A DNA stretch of 64,000 bases from Pseudomonas chlororaphis subsp. chlororaphis (GTDB taxonomy: Bacteria; Pseudomonadota; Gammaproteobacteria; Pseudomonadales; Pseudomonadaceae), in contig NZ_CP027712.1 in NCBI RefSeq assembly GCF_003945765.1, positions 2,604,001 to 2,668,000 of the forward strand, read 5' to 3'. Made by a program: the position numbers and the translations under genes. Each line of letters starts with the position of its first letter. Positions within the stretch are counted from its first letter, which is position 1. Of the stretch, positions 1-8,588 are shown piece after piece. The notes under the pieces are model-generated. The model did no database searches, was not told where the DNA came from, and worked only from the letters and a program-made list of their open reading frames with translations.

Positions 1-1320
1 TTCGTGCCGAACCCACTGCAACCGGGCGAAGCAGGCTCGATCACCGTCATCGACCCGACGGGCAACGCCAGCGAGGCGGTGAACACCGGTTCCAGCGACC
101 AGACTCCACCTGCGGCACCGACCGTTGACCAGAACAATGAATCGGGTATTAGCGGTACTGGCGAGCCGGGCAGCACCGTGGTCGTCGAACTGCCGGACGG
201 CAGCACCGTCACTACCGTTATCGATGAAAACGGCAACTGGTCGTTCGTGCCGAACCCGCTGCAACCGGGTGAAGAGGGTTCGATCACCGTCATCGATCCA
301 GCGGGCAACGCCAGCGAAGCGGTGAGCACCGGCTCCAGCGATCAGACCCCACCGGCGGCGCCGACCGTTGACCAGAACAACGGCGACGGGATTAGCGGTA
401 CCGGAGAGCCGGGCAGCACCGTGGTCGTCGAACTGCCGGACGGCAGCACCGTCACTACCGTTATCGATGAAAACGGCAACTGGTCGTTCGTGCCGAACCC
501 GCTGCAACCGGGTGAAGAGGGTTCGATCACCGTCATCGATCCAGCGGGCAACGCCAGCGAAGCGGTGAGCACCGGCTCCAGCGATCAGACCCCACCGGCG
601 GCGCCGACCGTTGACCAGAACAACGGCGACGGGATTAGCGGTACCGGCGAGCCGGGCAGCACCGTGGTCGTCGAACTGCCGGACGGCAGCACCGTCACTA
701 CCGTTATCGATGAAAACGGCAACTGGTCGTTCGTGCCGAACCCACTGCAACCGGGCGAAGCAGGCTCGATCATCGTCATCGACCCGACGGGCAACGCCAG
801 CGAGGCGGTGAACACCGGTTCCAGCGACCAGACTCCACCTGCGGCACCGACCGTTGACCAGAACAATGGCAGCGGCCTGAGCGGTACTGGCGAGGCCGGC
901 AGCACCGTAACCGTGGAACTGCCAGACGGCAGCACCGTCACTACCGTTATCGATGAAAACGGCAACTGGTCATTCGTACCGAACCCACTGCAACCGGGTG
1001 AGGAAGGTTCGATCACCGTCATCGACCCGGCTGGCAACGCCAGCGAGGCTGTGAACACCGGTTCCAGCGACCAGGCCCCACCTGCGGCGCCTGCCGTTGA
1101 CCAGAACAATGAAGCAGATCTGAGCGGCACCGGCGAAGCCGGTGGCACTGTGACCGTTGAACTGGCCGATGGCAGCACCGTGACCACCGTTGTCGATGAA
1201 AACGGTGACTGGTCGTTCGTGCCGAACCCACTGCAACCGGGCGAAGCAGGCTCGATCACTATTACCGATGCGGCTGGCAATATCAGCGAAGCCACGCAGA
1301 CCGCTCCAAGCGATCAGACC
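1..1320 (+). repeat. 243-bp in-frame tandem repeats in the adhesin gene
   Basis: The block beginning TTCGTGCCGAACCC recurs at 1, 244, 487, 730, 973 (with one change) and 1216, an exact 243-bp period coding for 81 residues. The units at 244-486 and 487-729 look identical except for one base (ggagag versus ggcgag). Units 4 to 6 diverge progressively. The array runs off the left edge, so its copy number is unknown. Arrays like this are prone to expansion, contraction and assembly collapse. Confidence 0.97.
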
Positions 1321-4300
1321 GCACCGGTCATCGAGGAAGGCTCGCTGGATCTGGTGGATAACGTCGGCACAATCACCGGCACCATCGCCCGTGGCGATGT
1401 CACTGACGATGCACAACCGGAGTTCAAAGGCTCGTTCGCGCCTGACGATGCGACCCTGGTCAAGATCTATGACAACGGTGTGCTGATCGGCAGCGCCGCC
1501 GTGGATGCCTCTGGTCACTGGAGCTTCGTACCGACACTGCCACTGACCGCGGGTGAGCACAGTTTCGTGGCCGAGGCTGTGGACGCTGCGGGTAATGTCA
1601 GCGACAAGACTGCGGCCTGGGACTTCACTCTGGCCGGGGACGCCCCGGCGGCACCGGCCATCACTCAAGTGCTGGACGATGTCGGTACGGTTACCGGCGC
1701 CTTGCAGAAAGGCGACAGCACCGACGATAACACCTTGACCATCACCGGTACCGGCGCGGCACAAACGCTGGTCACTGTGTTCGTCAACGGGGCTGTTGTC
1801 GGCTCTGTCATGGTCGACGCCAGTGGCAACTGGAGCCTGACCACTGCGGATCTGGGCGCGGATGGCGTGAAAAACATCACCGCGCAGGCCTCCGATCTGG
1901 CCGGGCAACTGAGCCCGATGACTGGCGAATATTCGGTCACTTTGGACACCCAGGCGCCGACTCAGCCTGTGCGGGTCGTCGCGACCGACGATCAAGGAGC
2001 ACAGGTAGGTCCGATCGCCCAGAACGGCGTCACCGACGATGCCATCCCGACCTTCAGTGGCAGCGGCGCGGAGAGCGGGGCGCTGGTCAAGCTCTACGAC
2101 AACGGTGTCGTCATCGGTTCGACCACGGTCGATGCCAGCGGCAACTGGAGTTACACCGCATCTGCCGCGTTGGCCGGTGGTGCCCATGCCATCACCACGA
2201 CCCTCACGGACAAGGCCGGCAATACCAGCGTTGCCAGCGAAGCACTCAACTTCAGCGTCGAAACCGGTGAAGTGGTGGTCAGCATCGTCAAGGCCATCGA
2301 CAACGTCGGCAGCATCCAAGGGGATATCGCCAGCCGCGGCCTGACCGACGATGCCGCGCCGACATTGGTCGGCACGGCAACCGCTGGTGCTCTGGTCACC
2401 GTCAGCGAGGCGGGTAAGGTCCTGGGCAGTGTGACGGCCGATGCTTCCGGCAACTGGAGCATGGAGCTGCCGATACAGGCCGAAGGCTTGCACACTTATA
2501 CCGCCGTCGCGCGCAATGCTGCCGGTACCGAAGGCTCGGCAGATTTCATGCTGGACATCGACCTGACTGCGCCGTCCGCACCCGTGGTATCCGGTGCGTT
2601 CGATGACGTGGGTGTGTACCAGGGGCAACTGGCACAGAACGGTTTCACGGATGACACCACCCCGACCCTGAGCGGCAGCGGCAATGCGGGTGAAGTGGTC
2701 AAGGTCTACGACAACGGCACCTTGCTGGGCAGCGTGACGGTGTCCGCCGAGGGCGCCTGGAGCTTCACCCCATCGACGCCGCTGGCGCAGGGCGCTCACA
2801 GCCTGACCGCCACACAGTCGGATGCGGCCGGTAACGAAAGCGTGGCCAGCGCAGCGGTCTCGTTCACTGTCGACACCACCGCGCCAACCGCCATCGTGCA
2901 GATCACTGCCATCGATCAGGACACTGACGTGCCGGGTGACTTCATCACCTCCGATACGTCGCTGACCTTGTTCGGCACGCTGTCCACGGCGCTGGGGGCC
3001 AACGAGAAGGTGCAGATCAGCCTCAACGACGGTAGCACCTGGTTCGATGTGGTCGTGAGCGACCTCAACTGGCGTTATGACGATGCTCGGGTGCTGACCG
3101 ATGGCCTGCACAACTACCAGGTACGCGTCATTGATGCGGCTGGCAACGTCGGCTCGCAAGCCTCGCAAGCGGTGGTCATCGATACCGGTATCGGCATTGG
3201 CCTGAATATCACCGACATCACTCCGGATTCGGGTGTGTTGGGTGACTTCATTACCAGCGCCACCAGCATTGCCGTCAAGGGCACGCTGAGCCAGGAGCTG
3301 CCGACCGGGGCACGGGTCCAGGTATCCAGCGATGGCGGCCTGACCTGGGCCAATGCAGCCACCACCGGTACGACCTGGATTTTCGAAGATCCGACCGTAC
3401 ACGGCGACTCCGTTGTGGTTTATCAGGCGCGTGTGGTTGCGGCCGGCGGCGCAGTGGTGGATAGCGCCAGCCAGGAAGTCACCTTCGACACCACGGCGCC
3501 TGCGGCTTCGGCTTTGATCGAATCGATCACCGAAGACCGCGGCGCCAGTCCGAGCGACTTCATCACCAACGACAACCGTCTGGTGATCAACGGTTCCTTA
3601 AGCGATGCCGCCGAGGCCACTGATCGGGTCGAAGTCAGCCTCAACGGTGGCAACACCTGGGAAATGGCTGCTTTCGAGAACGGTAAATGGAGCCTGGACA
3701 TGACCGACCGCGTGTTGGCCGATGGCACCTACATCGTCCAGGCCCGGGTGGTGGATGCGGCGGGCAACCGTGGCACCATCAGCAGCCAGGTCCTGACCAT
3801 CGACACGGTCGGCCTCAGCGCCAACGGCATGACCTCGACCTTTGTGGTCTCCACCGATACCGCCGCCGGCGTCAGCAACGGCCACAGCACTGCCGAAAGC
3901 GCGACCAACAGCGACATGGTCACCCGTGACACCACGGTCACCGTGTCCGGCACGCTGAACGTCTCGCTGCAAGCGACGCAGAACCTGCAAGTATCGTTCG
4001 ATAACGGCCAGAGCTGGGTCACCGTGCTGTCCTCCAGCGGTTCGCTGTGGACATACACGCTGCCTGAGTTCGCCCAGAGCCAGACGCTGAACGTGAAAAT
4101 GCAACTGGTCGATACTGCCGGTAACGTCGCCACGGGCACCAGTTTCAACGACTACACCGTGGTCGTGGATCTGGACGCACCGGAACCTGTCACCGTCGCT
4201 CCGGTCGTGGCTGCGGCCATTACCAGCGGCGCTGCATTGTCGTTCGCCAGCGATGTCCATGGTCGTGTCGAGTCCGGTGCGCTCATTGCGCTGGTCGAAG

Positions 4301-6849
4301 ACAGCAACAAGGACGGCGTGTACAGCGAAGGGCTCGACAAGATCCTGGGCTATGCCACGGCGGATGCGCAGGGCGATTGGAAAATCGACGCCTCGCTGAG
4401 CAAAGGCAATCACTCCATCGGCTTCGTCGTCTGGGATGCCGCCGGCAACCGCTCCAACCTCAGCGAGCTGGTGCAGGTCACGGCCAGCGATGCAACTACC
4501 GCCGGCAGCCGGTTGCAGCAGACGACCTGGGGCGGAACCGCCAGCGGTGCGCAGTATGGTTTGAACGCCGCCGCGGTGACGGTCAACGAAGACGGCACCT
4601 GGTCGTTCTTCCAGAGTTCGATGGCGCAGAGCTCCGGTGCAGTGGCCAACGCCGGTTATGTCTATAGCGGCACCGATAACCAGAATTACACGGCCACTTA
4701 CCTGGCGGAGCCCACTGGCGTCTCGGAGCACTGGGAAGGGGGAGTGATCAGCCAGGCGGTCTTTGCGGACTACAACCGTGATGGCTTGCAGGACATCATG
4801 AGCCAGACCAGCAGCAGTACCCGCAATACCGCCCTGTGGACCAAAAATAGCGACGGTACCTATACGGGCACGTCGCTGGCCCTTGGTTGGGGTGGCGTTT
4901 TGGGGGTAGGTGCCAATGGTACTGAAACCCATGTCGGCGGTGTTGTCGCCTACGACGCTCAAGGTGACGGATACCTGGACTTCGCATTTGCCGGCTCCAA
5001 CGACAGTGCATACGTCAAGGTCACCAACGACAAGGGGACGCTGAACTACACGATGGAAAACGGCGGCACCAATTTCGCTCACGAAATCAGCGCGGTCGAC
5101 GTCAACAACAACGGTACCGTGGAGCTGGCCGGTCACTCGGGCTACGACTGGACCAAAGGCCTGTCGGTCCAGTTGAGCAACGCAGACGGCAGCATCGCCT
5201 CCACCTATAACCAGGGTGGCGTGTTCCGCCGTGACAGCACGGTCGACCACAGTAACCTGCCGATCTCCATGACCTGGGCGGACTTCAACGGTGACGGTTA
5301 CCTGGACCTGTTCATCAGTCGCAGCCTGGGTGACGACCGTGCAACCGATACTGACGAAAGCCGTATCTACCTCAACCTTGGCAACGATGCCAACGGTAAC
5401 TGGTTGGGGATGGCCCAGAATGAGCAGTCGTTGAAGTTTGGCGACAGCATGGACGGCGGTGCTTCGTTCGCCGTGGACTGGAACCACGACGGGCAGATGG
5501 ACGTTATCGAGGTGCCACGTCGCAATGCGACTGATAGTGTTGCCCAGACAGGTTCGCCTACGGTGTACCTGAACCAGGGCAACAACGTCTGGAGCGGTAC
5601 CGGACAGTCCCTCAGCGGTACGACGGCTTACGACAACATCACCGGTGCAACCGCAGTGGACTATGACTGGGACGGCGCGGTCGACCTGATCATGTACCGC
5701 GCCGGCAGCACCAGTGCCGGCCTGGATCCGAACACCGCCACATCGATTCTGGTCAGGAACGAAAACGTGGTGGCCGACGGCACCAGCCTGCACCTCCGCA
5801 TCCTGGACAAGAACGGCCTGAACGTGTTCTACGGCAACACCGTCAAGCTGTACAACTCGGCGGGGGACCTGGTCGCAACCCAGATCATCAACCCGCAGTC
5901 CTCGGCATCGAGCAACAGCCAGGGCCTGGTGAATTTCTACGGCCTGGACGCCAGCGAGACGTACTCGGTGCAGTTGCTGCGCACCGAGAACAGCACCATC
6001 AACCATGTGGGGGCTTCGACCTATCAGCAAAACTATGTCAACGGCACGGTGAACCTGAACTGGGGCGGGCTGACTACGGGGGCCGCACATGATGCTTATG
6101 TGCTGACGGCGGAGTCGACCACTGCGGTCAACGACACCATCGGTGAGTCGGGGCTAGTCGGGACCGGTTACAACGACACCTTCTTCGGTTCCGAAGGCAA
6201 CGACACCATCAATGGCGGTGGGGGCTGGAACACCGCCATGGACGGTACCCAGACCTGGAGCGCGACGCAGGGCATGGACGTGGTCGACTACAGTCGCTCC
6301 ACCCTGGCCATGCAGATCAACCTGGAGTCGGGTGTGGCGATCGGCATGGGGACGGACAACCTGATCAGCATCGAGGGCATCGTCGGCAGTGCGTTCTCCG
6401 ACAGCATCACCGACAGTTCGGCCAACAACCGGATCGAAGGCGGCGCGGGCAATGATGTGATCTACCTCACCAATGGCGGTAATGACACGCTGCTGTACAA
6501 GGTGTTGGACGCCAGCAATGCCACCGGTGGTAATGGTAGCGATCAGATCTACAGCTTCCACGTAGGCAATGTGCTTACCGACGGTAATGCCGACGTCATC
6601 GATGTCAGCGAACTGCTGGGCTACAAAGGCACGGCAGGGCTGTATCAGGACCAGGGCGTGACCAAACTGGACAGCGCCTCCAGCGAGTTGCTGGACTACC
6701 TGAAGGTGGAAGTCGTGGGTAACGACACGGTCATCAGCGTCGATCGTGATGGTGCCGGGGCTGAGTTCGGCTTCAGCTCCATCGCCACGCTGGTCGATGT
6801 CAAGACCGACCTGTTGACCCTGATGCAAAACCACCAGTTGGTGGTGTGA
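1..6849 (+). CDS. Giant BapA/LapA-type RTX adhesin, 3' part (5' end outside window)
   Basis: This is a large secreted surface adhesin, probably for biofilm formation; its frame is open at the first base, so the N-terminus is missing. From nt 1 to about 1320 it consists of near-identical 81-residue Ig-like repeats (NGNWSFVPNPLQPGE, GSITVIDPAGNASEAV). About 1320-4500 holds more divergent bacterial Ig-like domains ending in DASGNWS-type motifs. About 4750-5700 holds FG-GAP/VCBS-like calcium motifs (DYNRDGLQD, DFNGDGYLD, DWNHDGQMD, DYDWDGAVD). About 6150-6480 holds degenerate RTX nonapeptides (GSEGNDTINGGGG), followed by an uncleaved type I secretion signal region ending in LMQNHQLVV. The next three genes encode a complete type I exporter, in the order known for the P. 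aeruginosa PA1874-PA1877 (bapABCD) locus. Family membership is firm. Whether an N-terminal retention module exists cannot be seen. Confidence 0.93.
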   Translation, partial: FVPNPLQPGEAGSITVIDPTGNASEAVNTGSSDQTPPAAPTVDQNNESGISGTGEPGSTVVVELPDGSTVTTVIDENGNWSFVPNPLQPGEEGSITVIDPAGNASEAVSTGSSDQTPPAAPTVDQNNGDGISGTGEPGSTVVVELPDGSTVTTVIDENGNWSFVPNPLQPGEEGSITVIDPAGNASEAVSTGSSDQTPPAAPTVDQNNGDGISGTGEPGSTVVVELPDGSTVTTVIDENGNWSFVPNPLQPGEAGSIIVIDPTGNASEAVNTGSSDQTPPAAPTVDQNNGSGLSGTGEAGSTVTVELPDGSTVTTVIDENGNWSFVPNPLQPGEEGSITVIDPAGNASEAVNTGSSDQAPPAAPAVDQNNEADLSGTGEAGGTVTVELADGSTVTTVVDENGDWSFVPNPLQPGEAGSITITDAAGNISEATQTAPSDQTAPVIEEGSLDLVDNVGTITGTIARGDVTDDAQPEFKGSFAPDDATLVKIYDNGVLIGSAAVDASGHWSFVPTLPLTAGEHSFVAEAVDAAGNVSDKTAAWDFTLAGDAPAAPAITQVLDDVGTVTGALQKGDSTDDNTLTITGTGAAQTLVTVFVNGAVVGSVMVDASGNWSLTTADLGADGVKNITAQASDLAGQLSPMTGEYSVTLDTQAPTQPVRVVATDDQGAQVGPIAQNGVTDDAIPTFSGSGAESGALVKLYDNGVVIGSTTVDASGNWSYTASAALAGGAHAITTTLTDKAGNTSVASEALNFSVETGEVVVSIVKAIDNVGSIQGDIASRGLTDDAAPTLVGTATAGALVTVSEAGKVLGSVTADASGNWSMELPIQAEGLHTYTAVARNAAGTEGSADFMLDIDLTAPSAPVVSGAFDDVGVYQGQLAQNGFTDDTTPTLSGSGNAGEVVKVYDNGTLLGSVTVSAEGAWSFTPSTPLAQGAHSLTATQSDAAGNESVASAAVSFTVDTTAPTAIVQITAIDQDTDVPGDFITSDTSLTLFGTLSTALGANEKVQISLNDGSTWFDVVVSDLNWRYDDARVLTDGLHNYQVRVIDAAGNVGSQASQAVVIDTGIGIGLNITDITPDSGVLGDFITSATSIAVKGTLSQELPTGARVQVSSDGGLTWANAATTGTTWIFEDPTVHGDSVVVYQARVVAAGGAVVDSASQEVTFDTTAPAASALIESITEDRGASPSDFITNDNRLVINGSLSDAAEATDRVEVSLNGGNTWEMAAFENGKWSLDMTDRVLADGTYIVQARVVDAAGNRGTISSQVLTIDTVGLSANGMTSTFVVSTDTAAGVSNGHSTAESATNSDMVTRDTTVTVSGTLNVSLQATQNLQVSFDNGQSWVTVLSSSGSLWTYTLPEFAQSQTLNVKMQLVDTAGNVATGTSFNDYTVVVDLDAPEPVTVAPVVAAAITSGAALSFASDVHGRVESGALIALVEDSNKDGVYSEGLDKILGYATADAQGDWKIDASLSKGNHSIGFVVWDAAGNRSNLSELVQVTASDATTAGSRLQQTTWGGTASGAQYGLNAAAVTVNEDGTWSFFQSSMAQSSGAVANAGYVYSGTDNQNYTATYLAEPTGVSEHWEGGVISQAVFADYNRDGLQDIMSQTSSSTRNTALWTKNSDGTYTGTSLALGWGGVLGVGANGTETHVGGVVAYDAQGDGYLDFAFAGSNDSAYVKVTNDKGTLNYTMENGGTNFAHEISAVDVNNNGTVELAGHSGYDWTKGLSVQLSNADGSIASTYNQGGVFRRDSTVDHSNLPISMTWADFNGDGYLDLFISRSLGDDRATDTDESRIYLNLGNDANGNWLGMAQNEQSLKFGDSMDGGASFAVDWNHDGQMDVIEVPRRNATDSVAQTGSPTVYLNQGNNVWSGTGQSLSGTTAYDNITGATAVDYDWDGAVDLIMYRAGSTSAGLDPNTATSILVRNENVVADGTSLHLRILDKNGLNVFYGNTVKLYNSAGDLVATQIINPQSSASSNSQGLVNFYGLDASETYSVQLLRTENSTINHVGASTYQQNYVNGTVNLNWGGLTTGAAHDAYVLTAESTTAVNDTIGESGLVGTGYNDTFFGSEGNDTINGGGGWNTAMDGTQTWSATQGMDVVDYSRSTLAMQINLESGVAIGMGTDNLISIEGIVGSAFSDSITDSSANNRIEGGAGNDVIYLTNGGNDTLLYKVLDASNATGGNGSDQIYSFHVGNVLTDGNADVIDVSELLGYKGTAGLYQDQGVTKLDSASSELLDYLKVEVVGNDTVISVDRDGAGAEFGFSSIATLVDVKTDLLTLMQNHQLVV

Positions 6850-6903
6850 TGTGAAAAAGCCCACCTGCGCTCGATGGACCGGGCGCAGGCGGGTTGGCTT
6901 GAG

Positions 6904-6934
6904 AAAAACGCAGACGTGAGTCTGCGTTTTTTTT
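6904..6934 (+). terminator. Rho-independent terminator after the adhesin gene
   Basis: A stem AAACGCAGAC / GTCTGCGTTT with a GTGA loop is followed by a run of eight T. It lies about 55 bases after the adhesin stop codon, so the exporter genes probably have their own promoter between about 6935 and 7073. Confidence 0.9.
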
Positions 6935-6999
6935 GCCCCGAGAGCGGGAGGGCGTTCCCGGGTGAGCCCAGCGGCTCACCGATCGGGCCGTTTTCGCTT

Positions 7000-7013
7000 T
7001 AGGGTTTACCCTA
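7000..7013. promoter_or_regulatory. Palindrome upstream of the exporter operon
   Basis: TAGGGT-TT-ACCCTA is palindromic apart from the two central bases and lies about 60 bases before the exporter start codon. A second inverted repeat, GGTGAGCC/GGCTCACC, lies at 6961-6980 with no T run. Either could be an operator; no specific regulator is recognised. Confidence 0.35.
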
Positions 7014-7044
7014 CAGATCCCGCGGTGTGGTGTTCTTACCATGA

Positions 7045-7066
7045 AGACCTTGCTTCATGGAGGTCT
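7045..7066 (+). promoter_or_regulatory. Stem-loop with RsmA/E-like motif over the ribosome binding site
   Basis: AGACCT (7045-7050) can pair with AGGTCT (7061-7066), placing CATGG in the loop and half of the GGAGG Shine-Dalgarno sequence in the stem. The stretch TCATGGAGGT (7055-7064) fits the published RsmA/CsrA consensus A/U-CA-N-GGA-N-G-U/A at every fixed position. This suggests post-transcriptional control of the exporter operon. The pairing and motif are visible; the regulation is inferred. Confidence 0.45.
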
Positions 7067-7073
7067 ACCAAAA

Positions 7074-8588
7074 ATGAGTCACAAATATTGGAGAGCGGGC
7101 CTGATCACCGTTGTCTCGTCGATCGCCTTGCTGGGCTTTTCCGAACCGGTGGTTGCTGATACCTCACCTCGTCCCGCTGGGCAGAAACGCATTGTCTGCA
7201 ACCCGCAATGCGAAACCGTAAGCACTTCAGCAGCGCCAACCTCGCGGCCGACTCAATCGGCTCCCGCGCAACCTGCAGCACAGCAGCCGGGCGTTGCGGG
7301 CAAGCGCAATCCTTTTTCCTATGACAGCTTGCCGGCAATGGACGGCAAGGCCATAAACCTGCCGGCCTCCTCGGCCAACCAGGCTCCGGCGCCAGCTGGC
7401 GATCTATGGCAAGTCGTCTCGCTGGCGGTCAACCGTTACCCATCGATCCGCGATGCGGCTTCGGTCCTCGAGCAACGCCGTGAAGGCATCGACGTCGCCC
7501 GGGCCGGCTACCTGCCGAAAGTGGACGTGGGCATCAGTTCCGGCCGGCAGAGTTTCGGCAGTAACGGGCAGGCACTGTCGCTCACCGCCAGCCAGATGCT
7601 GTACGACTTCGGCAAGGTCGGTGGCGCGGTCACCGAGGCCGAGTCCAACGTGGTGCTGCAACAAGTGAAATGGCAGGGCGAGATCGACGACATTGCCCTG
7701 CAGGCCGCCGAGGCGGTGATCGAGGTGCGTCGGTACGAAGCGCTGGTCAATGCCGCGCAAGCGCAAAAAGAGCAACTGGAAAAACTGCAGCAACTGGCTG
7801 CGCGCCGGGTCAGCGAAGGGGCCAGCACCCAGGCCGACCTGATCCAGGCGCAATCTCGGGTCGAGGCGGCCGAAGCCTCGCTGCTCGCGAGCCAGACTCA
7901 GCTGAGCCAGCAACGTAGCAAGCTGCGCATCCTGATAGGCCAGGAACCGCTCAATGACATCGCGGTGCCCGAGAGCCGTTTGGCCCAGGCCCTGGCAACT
8001 ATCGATCCCGATATGGAAATGACCATCGGCGTGCAGCAGGCTGAAGCCGAATGGAGTGTCGCCCAGGCCCAAGCCGCTCAGGCCCAGGCCAATGCCAAGC
8101 CGACCGTGTCCCTGGATGCGGGCGTCGACAAGTACCTGGGCAATGTCCCCTCGGGCCGGGACGAGTACGCCTACACCTTGACTGTAAGCGTCAAGCACAG
8201 CCTGTTCGACGGCGGCGCGCCATCAGCACGGATTCGCGGGGCGGGCCAGGCGGTCCGTGCCGCCGAAGAGCGCATCCATACCCGCAAGCTTGAGGCGCAG
8301 AACGCCTGGTTCCGCCTGCAAGAGCAAATGGCCGGGTTGTCGAGCCGGATCAAGGTACTGGGTGACCGCTACAAAAGCATGGTCGATACCCGTGCGCTGT
8401 ACGAACAGCAATACCTGGCGCTCGGTACGCGCTCCTTGCTCGATCTGTTGAACGCCGAACAGGAAATCTTCCAGGCCCAGACCGACCGGGAAAACTCCCG
8501 CCACGACCTCTGGCTGGCCCAGGTGAACTACATCAACGCCACCGGCCATATGCGTAACGTATTCGCCCTGATGGGAGCTTCGTCATGA
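7074..8588 (+). CDS. TolC-family outer membrane protein of the adhesin type I secretion system
   Basis: This is the outer-membrane channel of the exporter, 504 residues from ATG 7074. That start has GGAGG 10 bases upstream and opens a clear signal peptide (MSHKYWRAGLITVVSSIALLGF..VVA). An in-frame ATG at 7041 lacks a ribosome site. After a low-complexity Pro/Ala-rich stretch, the body from about residue 110 shows the TolC/OEP repeat pattern: long amphipathic helices rich in Ala and Gln (AAEAVIEVRRYEALVNAAQAQKEQL) and the LGTRSLLDLLNAEQEIFQAQ motif near the end. Its stop overlaps the next start (ATGA), so it is translationally coupled to the ABC exporter. It corresponds to BapB/LapE-type proteins. 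Confidence 0.92.
   Translation: MSHKYWRAGLITVVSSIALLGFSEPVVADTSPRPAGQKRIVCNPQCETVSTSAAPTSRPTQSAPAQPAAQQPGVAGKRNPFSYDSLPAMDGKAINLPASSANQAPAPAGDLWQVVSLAVNRYPSIRDAASVLEQRREGIDVARAGYLPKVDVGISSGRQSFGSNGQALSLTASQMLYDFGKVGGAVTEAESNVVLQQVKWQGEIDDIALQAAEAVIEVRRYEALVNAAQAQKEQLEKLQQLAARRVSEGASTQADLIQAQSRVEAAEASLLASQTQLSQQRSKLRILIGQEPLNDIAVPESRLAQALATIDPDMEMTIGVQQAEAEWSVAQAQAAQAQANAKPTVSLDAGVDKYLGNVPSGRDEYAYTLTVSVKHSLFDGGAPSARIRGAGQAVRAAEERIHTRKLEAQNAWFRLQEQMAGLSSRIKVLGDRYKSMVDTRALYEQQYLALGTRSLLDLLNAEQEIFQAQTDRENSRHDLWLAQVNYINATGHMRNVFALMGASS

Noticed and set aside
1..1320. A CRISPR array, considered because of regular repeats
   Set aside because: The 243-bp period is in frame, has no spacers, and codes for Ig-like adhesin domains.
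970..6090. Very long open frames on the strand opposite the adhesin (over 800 codons each)
   Set aside because: They arise from the GC-rich repeated coding sequence, lack ribosome sites and recognisable domains, and lie wholly antisense to a clear gene.
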